Below, one piece after another: positions 34,873 through 43,400 of a stretch of 64,000 bases of DNA. The number at the start of each line of letters is the position of its first letter. Positions within the stretch are counted from its first letter, which is position 1. This DNA comes from Pseudomonas sp. MTM4 (lineage in GTDB: Bacteria; Pseudomonadota; Gammaproteobacteria; Pseudomonadales; Pseudomonadaceae), in NCBI RefSeq assembly GCF_019355055.1, contig NZ_CP048411.1:2131001-2195000 (forward strand), in the 5' to 3' direction. Made by a program: the position numbers and the translations under genes. A model generated the notes under the pieces. That model had not been told where the DNA came from and made no database searches. It was given only the letters and a program-made list of their open reading frames with translations.

Positions 34873-36156
34873 TCAATGAGCCGCTCCGTGCGGGTCCGTC
34901 GCAGCTGGCTGCGAGCCATGCAGCGAACGCACCAGCGGCCCGACCGTCAGGCCCTGCAAAAGAATCGAGACCAGTACGACGATATAGGTGAGGCTCAGCA
35001 ACAGATCCCGTTCCTCTCCCAGCGGCAACGACAGCGCGAGCGCCACCGAGACGCCACCACGCAGGCCGCCCCAGGACAGGATGCGGATGGTGCCGCGGGT
35101 GATCTGCCGATCCGTGATGCCGTAAATTTTACGCAGCGTGACGATCATCGGTGCCACGGTAAGCACGCGCGATAGCAGCACCGCGCCGCCCAGCAGCATC
35201 GCCGCCACCGCGTGCAGCCAGCCAAACGGCAGGATCAGCAGTTCGAGACCGATAAGCGCGAACAGCAACGCATTGAGGATTTCGTCGATCAGTTCCCAGA
35301 AACCATCAACGTAACGCCGCGTGCTGTCGCTCATCGCCTTCTTGCGGCCCTGATTACCAATGATCAGGCCGGCCACCGCCATGACGATAGGCGCCGAAAC
35401 GTGCAGATGAGTCGCCAGCGCCGAGCCGCCGAACACCAGCGCCAGGGTCAGCATCACGGATGGCTGATGCTCATCGACCTTGCTCAGCAGATAGAACACA
35501 CCGAAGCCCAGCACGACCCCCAGCACGATGCCGCCGACCGCCTCCTTGGCGAAGAGCAGGCCGAAGTCGGCAAGGCTCGGTTCCTGGCCAAGGCTCAACA
35601 CGCCCAGCAGAATGCTGAACAGCACCACCGCGGTGCCGTCATTGAACAGCGATTCGCCAACTATGGTGGTCTGTAGCGGTTTCGGCGCGCCGCTAGTCTT
35701 GAGGATGCCCATCGCCGCGATCGGATCGGTCGGGGAGATAAGCGCACCGAACAGCAGGCAATAGATGAACTCGATGTGCCAGCCGAACAGCCCGAAAATA
35801 TTGAACGCGAGCCAACCCACCACCAGGGTGGAAAACAGCACGCCACCGGTGGCCAGGATGCCAATGGGCCATTTGTAGCTGCGCAGGTCGTCGAGGTTGA
35901 CGTGCAAGGCGCCGGCGAACAGCAGTGCCGGCAGAAACCAGGTCATCAGTACGGCGGAGAAATCGATCTGCTTGACGATCTGCTGCATTTCGGTTTCAAG
36001 CACCGGATAGCCCAACGCCGAGAAACCCAGCGCGATAAGCGACAGGACTAGCGCTGTCAGCATCACCCCGATGGTTGGCGGCAGCTTGATGAAGCGGTAA
36101 TTGACGTAAGTAAAGAAGGTCGTCAGCGCAATGAACGCCGCCGCTAGGTCGAGCAT
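34873..36156 (-). CDS. Na+/H+ antiporter, CPA1 (NhaP-type)
   Basis: The 427-residue inner-membrane protein has about 12 membrane segments. CPA1 marks are GALISPTDPIAAMGILK (about residues 137-153) and GESLFNDGTAVVLFS with the transport-site Asn-Asp pair. RILSWGGLRGGVSVALALSLP near residue 350 is also typical. It exchanges Na+ or another cation for protons and supports pH and salt balance. There is no C-terminal TrkA domain. Confidence 0.92.
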   Translation of the reverse strand: MLDLAAAFIALTTFFTYVNYRFIKLPPTIGVMLTALVLSLIALGFSALGYPVLETEMQQIVKQIDFSAVLMTWFLPALLFAGALHVNLDDLRSYKWPIGILATGGVLFSTLVVGWLAFNIFGLFGWHIEFIYCLLFGALISPTDPIAAMGILKTSGAPKPLQTTIVGESLFNDGTAVVLFSILLGVLSLGQEPSLADFGLLFAKEAVGGIVLGVVLGFGVFYLLSKVDEHQPSVMLTLALVFGGSALATHLHVSAPIVMAVAGLIIGNQGRKKAMSDSTRRYVDGFWELIDEILNALLFALIGLELLILPFGWLHAVAAMLLGGAVLLSRVLTVAPMIVTLRKIYGITDRQITRGTIRILSWGGLRGGVSVALALSLPLGEERDLLLSLTYIVVLVSILLQGLTVGPLVRSLHGSQPAATDPHGAAH

Positions 36157-36219
36157 CGGAAAACTCCAGCCAGTTCGTAGCGGGCCATCTTAGCGATTCG
36201 CCGGGCAGTTACGCGGGCG

Positions 36220-37002
36220 TCAGTCGATTTCGACAATCGGCTGCTCGGCTTGCTGAGTGCCAGCGTCGGTCCCGTAGCGCTTCTGACAACGCTCACAATA
36301 GAAGGCGCGGCGCTTGCTTCGCCCCAGCTCCTTGGCTTTGACGAAAGGGATTTTGCAGCGCGGACAGGTCGTTTTCGTATGTGCTAGCCAGTGCGCTTTG
36401 AGCGTGCCCTCGCGCTTCCACTGGAGAAATTCGAAGCTGTAAGTCCGAACCTCTCGCGCCAGTTCTCGCAGCTTCGCCGCCGGCAGATCGCCGATCAGCG
36501 ACAGCGGATGAATGCGGGTGCGAAAAAGCACTTCGTTTTTGATGATGTTGCCCGAGCCCGAGAACAGCGTTTGATCCAACAGCGCATCGCAAGCCAGTAG
36601 TTGGGGCCGCCCACGCAACTTCTTCAGGGCCGCGCGTCCATCCCAGGCGTCGCTCATGACATCTGCACTCCAGTCGTAGGCGTCGTCCAACAGGCCTTCG
36701 ATGGGCTGCACCGAGCATCCGTAGAAATTCAGCTCGCCGTTGGCGAACCCCAGACTCAGGCGCGGCGCGGATTCCTTGCGCTCGTTGATTCGATAACTGC
36801 CGAACAACAGCAAATGGATGCGCAGAGAAACGTCGTCCAGCTCGATCAGAAAGTGCTTGCCCCAGCTGCGAAACGATCGCACCGTTTGGCCGACCAGCCG
36901 CACCTTATCGAGCTTGGAATTGCCCTCGGCACGTTCGATGACCTGGCCGGTGAACACGTCGGCCTGTTCGCGAAGAATGACGATCGATGGACCTTCGGGC
37001 AT
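36220..37002 (-). CDS. nei: Fpg/Nei-family DNA glycosylase (endonuclease VIII-like)
   Basis: The 260-residue base-excision enzyme starts with the catalytic PEGPS (Pro2 nucleophile, Glu3). It has the helix-two-turn-helix segment DQTLFSGSGNIIKNEVLFRTRIHP and a C-terminal zinc finger CPRC-x19-CERC. The length matches E. coli Nei (263). It removes oxidised pyrimidines and cuts at abasic sites. The Nei-versus-Fpg call rests on the N-terminus and overall layout. Confidence 0.88.
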   Translation of the reverse strand: MPEGPSIVILREQADVFTGQVIERAEGNSKLDKVRLVGQTVRSFRSWGKHFLIELDDVSLRIHLLLFGSYRINERKESAPRLSLGFANGELNFYGCSVQPIEGLLDDAYDWSADVMSDAWDGRAALKKLRGRPQLLACDALLDQTLFSGSGNIIKNEVLFRTRIHPLSLIGDLPAAKLRELAREVRTYSFEFLQWKREGTLKAHWLAHTKTTCPRCKIPFVKAKELGRSKRRAFYCERCQKRYGTDAGTQQAEQPIVEID

Positions 37003-37125
37003 GGCGATATCGCTTCGGCAGGGGCGTTATGGATATCGACTTGGATCAGTCGCGAAGGTGCGGCCGGTCATCGGGGCTTCGCGAGCAAGCTCGCTCTATA
37101 TAAAGGCGCACGGGGTCCAGCGGCG

Positions 37126-38013
37126 TCACCAATCCAGCTGCAGACGGCTTTCGAACCGGCGCGGCTCGCCAGTCAGCGGATCGCGAAATTCCAACCCGCG
37201 CGCCAGCAGTTTGAGCGGCTTGGAATAGTCGTCTTGATCTCGGCGCCCACGCTCGATCAGCTCAGGATAGAAGGGATCGTTGCAAATACCGGCGCCCAGC
37301 GTCGCCATTTGCAGGCGCAGCTGATGCTTGCGTCCGGTGACCGGATACAACGCGTAGCGCCAGAGTTCGCCACGCCGCTCGAGCACCTCGATACGCGTCT
37401 CGCTGTTGGGCTCTCCGGCGCCCTTTTTCATCAAGAAGAACGGCTCGCCATCGACCATGTGCAGCCGCTCCTGACGCGGGAAATTCAGATCGGGCAGCGC
37501 CGGGCAGATCGCTTCGTAACGCTTGTCTATCTTCCGCTCGCGAAACAACGCCTGGTAGCGGCCACGGCTTTCCGGATTGGTGGAGAACAGCACCAGCCCG
37601 GCGGTCAGCCGGTCGATGCGGTGGATAGGCACCAGATCGGGATTACCCACGCGCTTGCTCAGGCGCGCCAGCAGCGTTTCGTTGACATATTCGCCGGCCG
37701 GCATCACCGGCAGGAAGTGCGGTTTGTCGGCCACCAGCAAGTGCTCGTCAAGATGCAGCACCTGCTCCTCGAAGGGGATCGGCTTTTCATTCGGCACTTC
37801 GCGAAAGTAATGAATCTTTAGCCCGGCTCGATAGGGATGCGTCACCGCCAATGGTTGTCCATCCGCGCCCAGCACACGCCCTCTGGCGAAGCGATCTGAC
37901 CAGATGTCACGATCGATCGCCGGGAAATGCGCGCACAAGCAGTCGAGCACGGTGGCCCAATCACCTTGGGGCAGATGAAGGGTGCTGCGGGCTTTAAGGG
38001 CAATAGCGGACAT
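37126..38013 (-). CDS. RluA-family pseudouridine synthase
   Basis: The 295-residue protein has the RluA catalytic motif HRIDRLTAGLVLFS with the active-site Asp (about residue 153) and VTGRKHQLRLQMATLG later. It isomerises uridine to pseudouridine in rRNA or tRNA; which site cannot be told. No S4 domain is evident. It is encoded 123 bp upstream of the nei-like gene on the same strand. Confidence 0.9.
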   Translation of the reverse strand: MSAIALKARSTLHLPQGDWATVLDCLCAHFPAIDRDIWSDRFARGRVLGADGQPLAVTHPYRAGLKIHYFREVPNEKPIPFEEQVLHLDEHLLVADKPHFLPVMPAGEYVNETLLARLSKRVGNPDLVPIHRIDRLTAGLVLFSTNPESRGRYQALFRERKIDKRYEAICPALPDLNFPRQERLHMVDGEPFFLMKKGAGEPNSETRIEVLERRGELWRYALYPVTGRKHQLRLQMATLGAGICNDPFYPELIERGRRDQDDYSKPLKLLARGLEFRDPLTGEPRRFESRLQLDW

Positions 38014-38195
38014 GACGGTGCGTACGAGCGGAAAAGGCCAACGATGATACCCGACCGCCGCGAGCGCTCCGACATCGATGTCCGACCAACTTGATTAGCC
38101 ACAGCTGTCGATTTGTATCGCTACCAGTCGACCATTCGAGAGCGCATCGAAATCATCGATGGCCAGTTCACTCGTCCCGCAACCGGAGGCCCACG

Positions 38196-38990
38196 ATGCA
38201 CAACCATCCGATCGTTTCCCGCCAGCAGTGGCTGGCCGCCCATACCGCGCATCTGCTCAAGGAAAAGCAGGTCACTCATCAACGCGAGGCGCTCGCCGCC
38301 GCCCGTCGCGAATTGCCCTGGGCGCTGGTGGACAAGCACTACGCGTTTCAGGACGCAAGCGGCCCGGTAGGTTTGGACGAACTATTCGAGGGTCGCAGCC
38401 AACTGATCATCAAGCACTTCATGTTCGGCCCCGACTGGCAGGAAGGCTGTGTGGGTTGCTCGTTCGAGATGGATCACCTGCAGGGCACGCTGGTGCACCT
38501 GGCCAACCACGATGTCAGCGTCGTCGCTGTGTCGCGGGCGCCTTTTGCCACGCTCGACGCGTTCCGCCAACGGATGGGCTGGCCGATCCGTTGGGTATCG
38601 TCTGCCGGCAGCGATTTCAATCGCGACTTCCACGTCTCGTTCGATCCCGAGGACATCGTCGACGGCAAGGTCTTTTACAACTACAGATGGGAGCCGTTCG
38701 TCTGTGAGGAGCTGTCGGGTTTCAGTGTGTTCTATCGCGACGAGGATGGGCGCATCTTCCATACCTTTTCGGCTTACGGGCGCGGTGCGGAGGAGTTGCT
38801 GGGTAGCTATGTGCTACTCGACATGACACCCAATGGCCGCAGCGAGAACGGGCCGCAACACAATCTGACCGATTGGGTTCGCCATCATGATCGCTACGGC
38901 AGCGGCGACACCGTCGATATCACCGGACGAGCCCGACCAGGTGATGCCACCGCCTCTGCCGGCTGTTGCCATCAGGTAGACCCTCAGTGA
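38196..38990 (+). CDS. DUF899 (thioredoxin-like) family protein
   Basis: The 264-residue protein matches DUF899, whose members have a thioredoxin-like fold and no firm function. Visible marks are IVSRQQWLAAHTAHLLKEKQ, the EGCVGCSFEMDHL CxxC-type pair, and the late SVFYRDEDGRIFHTFSAYGRG. A terminal AGCCHQ adds another Cys pair. The ATG at 38196 follows CCGGAGG. It stands alone; neighbours give no clue. Confidence 0.87.
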   Translation: MHNHPIVSRQQWLAAHTAHLLKEKQVTHQREALAAARRELPWALVDKHYAFQDASGPVGLDELFEGRSQLIIKHFMFGPDWQEGCVGCSFEMDHLQGTLVHLANHDVSVVAVSRAPFATLDAFRQRMGWPIRWVSSAGSDFNRDFHVSFDPEDIVDGKVFYNYRWEPFVCEELSGFSVFYRDEDGRIFHTFSAYGRGAEELLGSYVLLDMTPNGRSENGPQHNLTDWVRHHDRYGSGDTVDITGRARPGDATASAGCCHQVDPQ

Positions 38991-39062
38991 GCCAGTGGAA
39001 GCATCGTGGACCGGGCCGGACGGTGCTCCGCTTCAATCTCACAGAGAGCGACGCCGAAGCAA

Positions 39063-39090
39063 CACCGGTGGGCTGAAGCCCACCCTACGG
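39063..39090. repeat. Single REP, GTAGGGTGGGC family
   Basis: CACCGGTGGGCTGAAGCCCACCCTACGG is one arm of the REP family seen at 1687, 13719, 15181 and 18076. Flanking degenerate sequence (GGGCCGGACGGTGCTCCGCTTCA at 39012-39034 and GGCCGGCCCGCC at 39118) looks like the decayed partner arms. The rest of the gap 38991-39245 should hold the poxB-like promoter. Confidence 0.75.
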
Positions 39091-39245
39091 CGATGCATGA
39101 CAAGCTGAGGCATGGTGGCCGGCCCGCCCTGCAACGCTGAAGCCGGCGAACCCTGGCGGGGTCGCCCTGTCCAGACAAGAACACCCAGCGCCGAGGCCCC
39201 GTCCCGGCTGCCCGGCCGTTTCCAGTCAAATCAGGCGAGATACCC

Positions 39246-41045
39246 ATGGCAATGACAGTTGGCGACTATCTGATCGAACGTCTCTACCAATGGGGCGTTC
39301 GTCGCATCTATGGTTATCCCGGCGATGGCATCAACGGCGTATTCGGCGCGCTCAACCGTGCCAACGGGAAGATCCGTTTCCTCCAGGCGCGGCACGAAGA
39401 GATGGCCGCATTCATGGCCTCGGCTGACGCAAAGTTCAATGGCGGTCTCGGGGTTTGCATCGCCACCTCTGGTCCGGGCGCGACGCATCTGCTGACAGGG
39501 CTCTACGATGCGCGCATGGACCACATGCCGGTGTTGGCGATCGCCGGGCAACAGGCGCGCACGGCCATGGGCGCGCACTATCAGCAAGAAGTCGATCTGG
39601 CGTCGATGTTCAAGGACGTCGCCGGCGCATTCGTGCAGCAGGCCAGCGCACCGGCTCAGGTCAGACATCTGGTCGACCGGGCGATTCGCACAGCGGTAGG
39701 TCAGCGCACGGTCACTGCGATCATCCTGCCCAACGACCTGCAAGAGATGGAGTACAGCGAGCCGCCACGGGCTCACGGCGCAGTGCATTCCGGCAGCGGC
39801 TATACGCGGCCCAAGGTGGTGCCCTACGAGGTTGATCTCATACATGCCGCTGAAGTGCTCAACGCCGGCGAGAAAGTAGCGATCCTGGTTGGTGCCGGTG
39901 CGCTGAATGCCACCGATGAAGTCATTGCGGTAGCGGAAAAGCTCGGTGCCGGCGTTGCCAAGGCGCTGCTGGGCAAGGCGGCGATACCGGACGATCTGCC
40001 CTGGGTCACCGGCTCCATCGGCCTGCTCGGCACCGAGCCGAGCTACAAGCTGATGACCGAATGCGACACCTTGCTGATGATCGGTTCGGGCTTCCCCTAT
40101 TCCGAGTTCCTGCCCGAGGAAGGCCAAGCGCGCGGAGTGCAGATCGACCTCAAGGCCGACATGCTGAGCATTCGCTATCCAATGGAAGTGAACCTGCATG
40201 GCGACTCGGCCGAAACCTTGCGTGCGCTGTTGCCGCTGCTTCAACAAAAGGCCGAGCGCACATGGCGAGACGAGATCGAGAAATGGCGCGCCGACTGGGA
40301 CGAAACCCTGAAAAAACGCGCCATGGTCGCGGCCGACCCGATCAACCCGCAGCGCGTCGCCTTCGAGCTATCGCCGCGCCTACCAGACGCGGCTATCGTC
40401 ACCAGCGACTCGGGCTCCTGCGCTAACTGGTACGCGCGTGACGTCAAGCTGCGGCGCGGCATGATGGGTTCGCTGTCCGGCGGGCTGGCCTCAATGGGCG
40501 CGGCGGTGCCCTACGCCATTGCGGCCAAGTTCTGCCATCCGGACCGTTCGGTAGTGGCCATGGTGGGCGATGGCGCGATGCAGATGAACAACATGGCCGA
40601 ACTGATCACCGTCGCCAAATACTGGAAGGAATGGCAGAACCCGCAATGGATCTGCTGCGTGTTCAACAACGAAGATCTCAATCAGGTGACTTGGGAACAG
40701 CGGGCAATGGAAGGCGATCCGAAATTCGAAGCCTCGCAGAACATCCCCAACGTGCCGTACTACCGCTTCGCCGAATCGATCGGCCTGAAGGGGATCTACG
40801 TCGACCGTGAGGACCAGGTCGCCGCCGCCTGGGATGAAGCCTTCGCTGCTGACAGGCCGGTGCTGATCGAATTCAAGACCGACCCCGACGTGCCGCCGTT
40901 ACCTCCGCACATCAAGCTGGAGCAGGCGAAGAAATTCGTCACCACGCTGCTGCATGGCGACCCGAACCAGCGCGGCATCATCAAACAGTCGGTCAAGCAG
41001 GTGCTGAGCAAGGTGATGCCGGGGCAGGACAAGGATAAGGAGTGA
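39246..41045 (+). CDS. TPP-dependent enzyme, pyruvate oxidase/dehydrogenase (PoxB)-like
   Basis: The 599-residue protein has the three-domain layout of the acetolactate synthase/pyruvate oxidase family. The N-terminal domain has GYPGDGINGVFGAL and the catalytic Glu in QARHEEMAAF (about residue 50). A central FAD/NAD-like domain follows, and the C-terminal TPP site has GDGAMQMNNMAEL...NNEDLNQVTWE. It could decarboxylate pyruvate to acetate with quinone reduction. The C-terminal membrane-binding helix of E. coli PoxB is not evident; the tail is instead Lys-rich (PGQDKDKE). Pyruvate is the likely, not proven, substrate. Confidence 0.85.
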   Translation: MAMTVGDYLIERLYQWGVRRIYGYPGDGINGVFGALNRANGKIRFLQARHEEMAAFMASADAKFNGGLGVCIATSGPGATHLLTGLYDARMDHMPVLAIAGQQARTAMGAHYQQEVDLASMFKDVAGAFVQQASAPAQVRHLVDRAIRTAVGQRTVTAIILPNDLQEMEYSEPPRAHGAVHSGSGYTRPKVVPYEVDLIHAAEVLNAGEKVAILVGAGALNATDEVIAVAEKLGAGVAKALLGKAAIPDDLPWVTGSIGLLGTEPSYKLMTECDTLLMIGSGFPYSEFLPEEGQARGVQIDLKADMLSIRYPMEVNLHGDSAETLRALLPLLQQKAERTWRDEIEKWRADWDETLKKRAMVAADPINPQRVAFELSPRLPDAAIVTSDSGSCANWYARDVKLRRGMMGSLSGGLASMGAAVPYAIAAKFCHPDRSVVAMVGDGAMQMNNMAELITVAKYWKEWQNPQWICCVFNNEDLNQVTWEQRAMEGDPKFEASQNIPNVPYYRFAESIGLKGIYVDREDQVAAAWDEAFAADRPVLIEFKTDPDVPPLPPHIKLEQAKKFVTTLLHGDPNQRGIIKQSVKQVLSKVMPGQDKDKE

Positions 41046-41173
41046 ACCTATGCTGGACGCCGCATGGCGCTGAGCAATGCGGCACGGCAAATGGATACTG
41101 ATCAGAAGGAGCTGTACCGCTCGCCGTTCCCTTGGTCAATCGGCCCGCCGCCGGGCGCAGCGGGCCGCTGCGA

Positions 41174-41440
41174 TCAATCTTCCCTGTCGTGGGTCATTTC
41201 CCCAGTCTTGCCATCCATCTTGAATTCCCAGGTTTTGCCGTCGGCCTTGGTGCCTTCGCCTTCCCAGGAATTGTTATCGGCATCGATCGAATGGAGCATG
41301 GTGTAGCCGGCAGCCTTGGCTTTTTCCACGGCCTGTTCGAGCGTGATCCAGTCAGCGCCCGGCTTGTCCGCCAGCGCGACCCCGCTGGCGCCTCCGAGAA
41401 TGGCGATGGCAAGAGCTGCGGTCAGTTTCTTGTGATACAT
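41174..41440 (-). CDS. Exported PepSY-type small protein
   Basis: The 88-residue protein has a signal peptide (about 1-24, ending GVALA) and a single PepSY-like domain (ITLEQAVEKAKAAGYTMLHSIDADNN...WEFKMDGKTGEMT). It is a different branch from the two tandem PepSY proteins encoded at 42122-42735. It follows the CusF-like gene on the same strand, with a strong inverted repeat between them. The function is unknown; periplasmic adaptor or inhibitor roles are possible. Confidence 0.82.
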   Translation of the reverse strand: MYHKKLTAALAIAILGGASGVALADKPGADWITLEQAVEKAKAAGYTMLHSIDADNNSWEGEGTKADGKTWEFKMDGKTGEMTHDRED

Positions 41441-41484
41441 GAGCGTGATCCTCGTGATGATTCATCGATGCGAGCCGCAACCAA

Positions 41485-41518
41485 AGCTGTGTGAAAGCTA
41501 CTGCGCTTTCACACAGCT
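41485..41518. terminator. Strong 14-bp inverted repeat between CusF-like and PepSY genes
   Basis: AGCTGTGTGAAAGC and its exact complement flank a 6-nt loop. It lies 84 bp after the CusF-like stop and 44 bp before the PepSY start. It lacks a long T-run on either strand, so it may be an attenuating terminator, an mRNA-stabilising hairpin or an operator. Confidence 0.55.
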
Positions 41519-41602
41519 GGTAACGCGGCCCCTGTTGAATACGAGGTCCGCAGTCAGCAAAGGGTTCCTTACAGCCCGTCTGCCATGGGCGACGAGACTG
41601 TG

Positions 41603-41962
41603 TCAGCGCTTGTCGATGGAGACGATAGCTGCCTCGTCGCCCTCGCTTTGAAAGCCGATCCGGACCGCATCGCCCACAGCCAGACCCTCGAGCTGTTCCG
41701 GCCTGACTTGAAAACCCATAGTCGAAGCCGGCCACTTCAGCGCCGGGACCGGACCATGGGCGATGGTCACCACGCCTCGCTCGCGATCCATGGCCTCGAT
41801 CGTGCCGGTGGCGCGCATGACCGGTTCTGAGACCATTTCGGTGGCGGGTCCGGCGTCAATATCCGGCGATTGCGCCGGCGTTGCGGGTTTGAGCAAATCC
41901 TCCGCCAGCGCCGGCTGGACGAGCAGCGCCAGGCTTAGCGTGACGCAATGAAGCGGCTTCAT
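41603..41962 (-). CDS. Periplasmic CusF-like copper-binding-domain protein
   Basis: The 119-residue protein has a signal peptide (about 1-20, ending PALA) and a CusF-type OB-fold domain. The Cu(I) site of CusF uses His, Trp and two Met with spacing H-x7-W-x2-M-x-M. Here H69, W77 and M82 are in register but the first Met is S80. So it is a CusF relative with one Met ligand lost. The ATG at 41962 follows GGGAGG. It is divergent from the PepSY-two-component operon, with 159 bp between. Confidence 0.82.
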   Translation of the reverse strand: MKPLHCVTLSLALLVQPALAEDLLKPATPAQSPDIDAGPATEMVSEPVMRATGTIEAMDRERGVVTIAHGPVPALKWPASTMGFQVRPEQLEGLAVGDAVRIGFQSEGDEAAIVSIDKR

Positions 41963-42121
41963 GACAGACCTCCCGAAACAGGTGGACGTACGCGCATTGG
42001 ACAATCGGCCCGCATCTATTGCTGCTAGCGAATGTGTTTTCGCCGGGCGCGCTCGTTCAGCTTGGCGTAAGCCGCGGCTCGTAACCTGTGAATCGTCAAA
42101 ACCCACACAGGAAAACGAAAC

Positions 42122-42430
42122 ATGAAAACACTGACTACGCTGATCACTGCCGCCACCCTCGCCCTCGGCGCCAACCTGGCCATGGCCCGCGACCTCGGCC
42201 CGGACGAAGCGCTCAAACTGCGCGACGCCGGCACCATCCAGTCGTTCGAGAAGCTCAACGAAGCCGCGCTGGCCAAGCACCCCGGCTCTACCATCGAAGA
42301 AACCGAGCTGGAAGAGGAATACGGCCGCCACATCTATCAGCTTGAATTGCGCGACGACAAAGGTGTGCAATGGGACATGGAACTCGACGCCAAGACCGGC
42401 GAAGTGCTCAAGGACCATCAGGACGACTAA
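42122..42430 (+). CDS. Exported PepSY-domain protein (first of tandem pair)
   Basis: The 102-residue protein has a signal peptide (about 1-22, ending NLAMA) and a PepSY domain: LGPDEALKLRDAGTIQSFEKL, then YQLELRDDKGVQWDMELDAKTGEVLKDHQDD. Its end overlaps the next gene (TAATG). Similar layout and shared stretches with the next protein indicate tandem duplication. It heads an operon with a response regulator and sensor kinase, so it may be a periplasmic input or feedback protein for that kinase. Confidence 0.88.
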   Translation: MKTLTTLITAATLALGANLAMARDLGPDEALKLRDAGTIQSFEKLNEAALAKHPGSTIEETELEEEYGRHIYQLELRDDKGVQWDMELDAKTGEVLKDHQDD

Positions 42431-42735
42431 TGCGTGCCACCCTCTTCCTAGCGACTCCCTTGGCTCTGCTGCTCGCCGCCACCCCGGCGGCGAGTCGCGA
42501 CCTCGATCAGGACGAAGCCCTGCGGCTACGCCGCGAGGGGCTGATCATGCCGCTCGAAGCGCTCTTGCAGCGCGCCATGGAGCGCTATCCGGGAGCCCGG
42601 CTGTTGGAAGCCGAGCTGGAGGAAGATGACGGCATCTATGTTTATGAAATCGAATTGCTGACCACCAACGGCATCGCTCGCGAGTTGGAAATCGACGCGC
42701 GCGATGGCCGTCTGATCAAGGATGAAGAGGACTGA
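42430..42735 (+). CDS. Exported PepSY-domain protein (second of tandem pair)
   Basis: The 101-residue paralogue of the previous protein has a signal peptide (about 1-21, ending PAASR) and a PepSY domain: [24 protein letters not shown] and [30 protein letters not shown]. The ATG overlaps the upstream stop (TAATG) and its own stop overlaps the regulator start (TGATG). The domain is very acidic, as expected for a periplasmic cation- or peptide-sensing protein; this is inference. Confidence 0.87.
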   Translation: MRATLFLATPLALLLAATPAASRDLDQDEALRLRREGLIMPLEALLQRAMERYPGARLLEAELEEDDGIYVYEIELLTTNGIARELEIDARDGRLIKDEED

Positions 42736-43400
42736 TGCGCCTGCTACTGGTTGAAGACAGTGTGCCACTGGCAGACGAACTGATCGCCAGCCTCACCCGC
42801 CAGGGCTATGCCACCGACTGGCTGGCCGATGGTCGTGACGCCGATTACCAAGGTAGCAGCGAACCCTATGACCTGATCGTTCTGGACCTCGGTCTGCCCG
42901 GCAAGCCGGGGCTCGAAGTTTTGCGTGCCTGGCGCGCGCGCGGCTTGGCGACGCCAGTGCTGATCCTCACCGCCCGCGATTCCTGGGCCGAACGCATCGA
43001 GGGGCTGAAAGCCGGCGCCGACGATTATCTGACCAAGCCCTTCCACCCCGAAGAATTGCTGCTGCGCATCCAGGCGCTGTTGCGCCGCGCCCACGGTGTG
43101 GCCAACCAGCCGCTGTTGCAGGTGGGTGGGCTGGCGTTGGACGAAGCACGCCAGCGCTGCAGCAAGAACGGCAAGGACATCGACCTGACCGCCGGCGAGT
43201 TTCGCCTGTTGCGCTATTTCATGCTGCACCCCGGTCAGCTGTTGTCCAAAACCCAACTGGCCGAGCATTTGTACGACGGTGAAACCGAGCGCGACTCCAA
43301 TGTCATCGAGGTGCACGTCAACCGCCTGCGCGGCAAGCTCGGCCGCGAGCTGATCGAAACCCGTCGCGGACAGGGCTATCGCTTCGGCGGCGCGCCTTGA
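42735..43400 (+). CDS. OmpR-family response regulator
   Basis: The 221-residue protein has a receiver domain (1-115) with the acidic pocket E7-D8, the phospho-acceptor D51 in [10 protein letters not shown] and the conserved Lys in LTKPF, and a winged-helix DNA-binding domain (about 125-220; [25 protein letters not shown] and RRGQGYRF). It resembles the PmrA/QseB/PhoP group. Its stop overlaps the kinase TTG start. Confidence 0.95.
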   Translation: MRLLLVEDSVPLADELIASLTRQGYATDWLADGRDADYQGSSEPYDLIVLDLGLPGKPGLEVLRAWRARGLATPVLILTARDSWAERIEGLKAGADDYLTKPFHPEELLLRIQALLRRAHGVANQPLLQVGGLALDEARQRCSKNGKDIDLTAGEFRLLRYFMLHPGQLLSKTQLAEHLYDGETERDSNVIEVHVNRLRGKLGRELIETRRGQGYRFGGAP

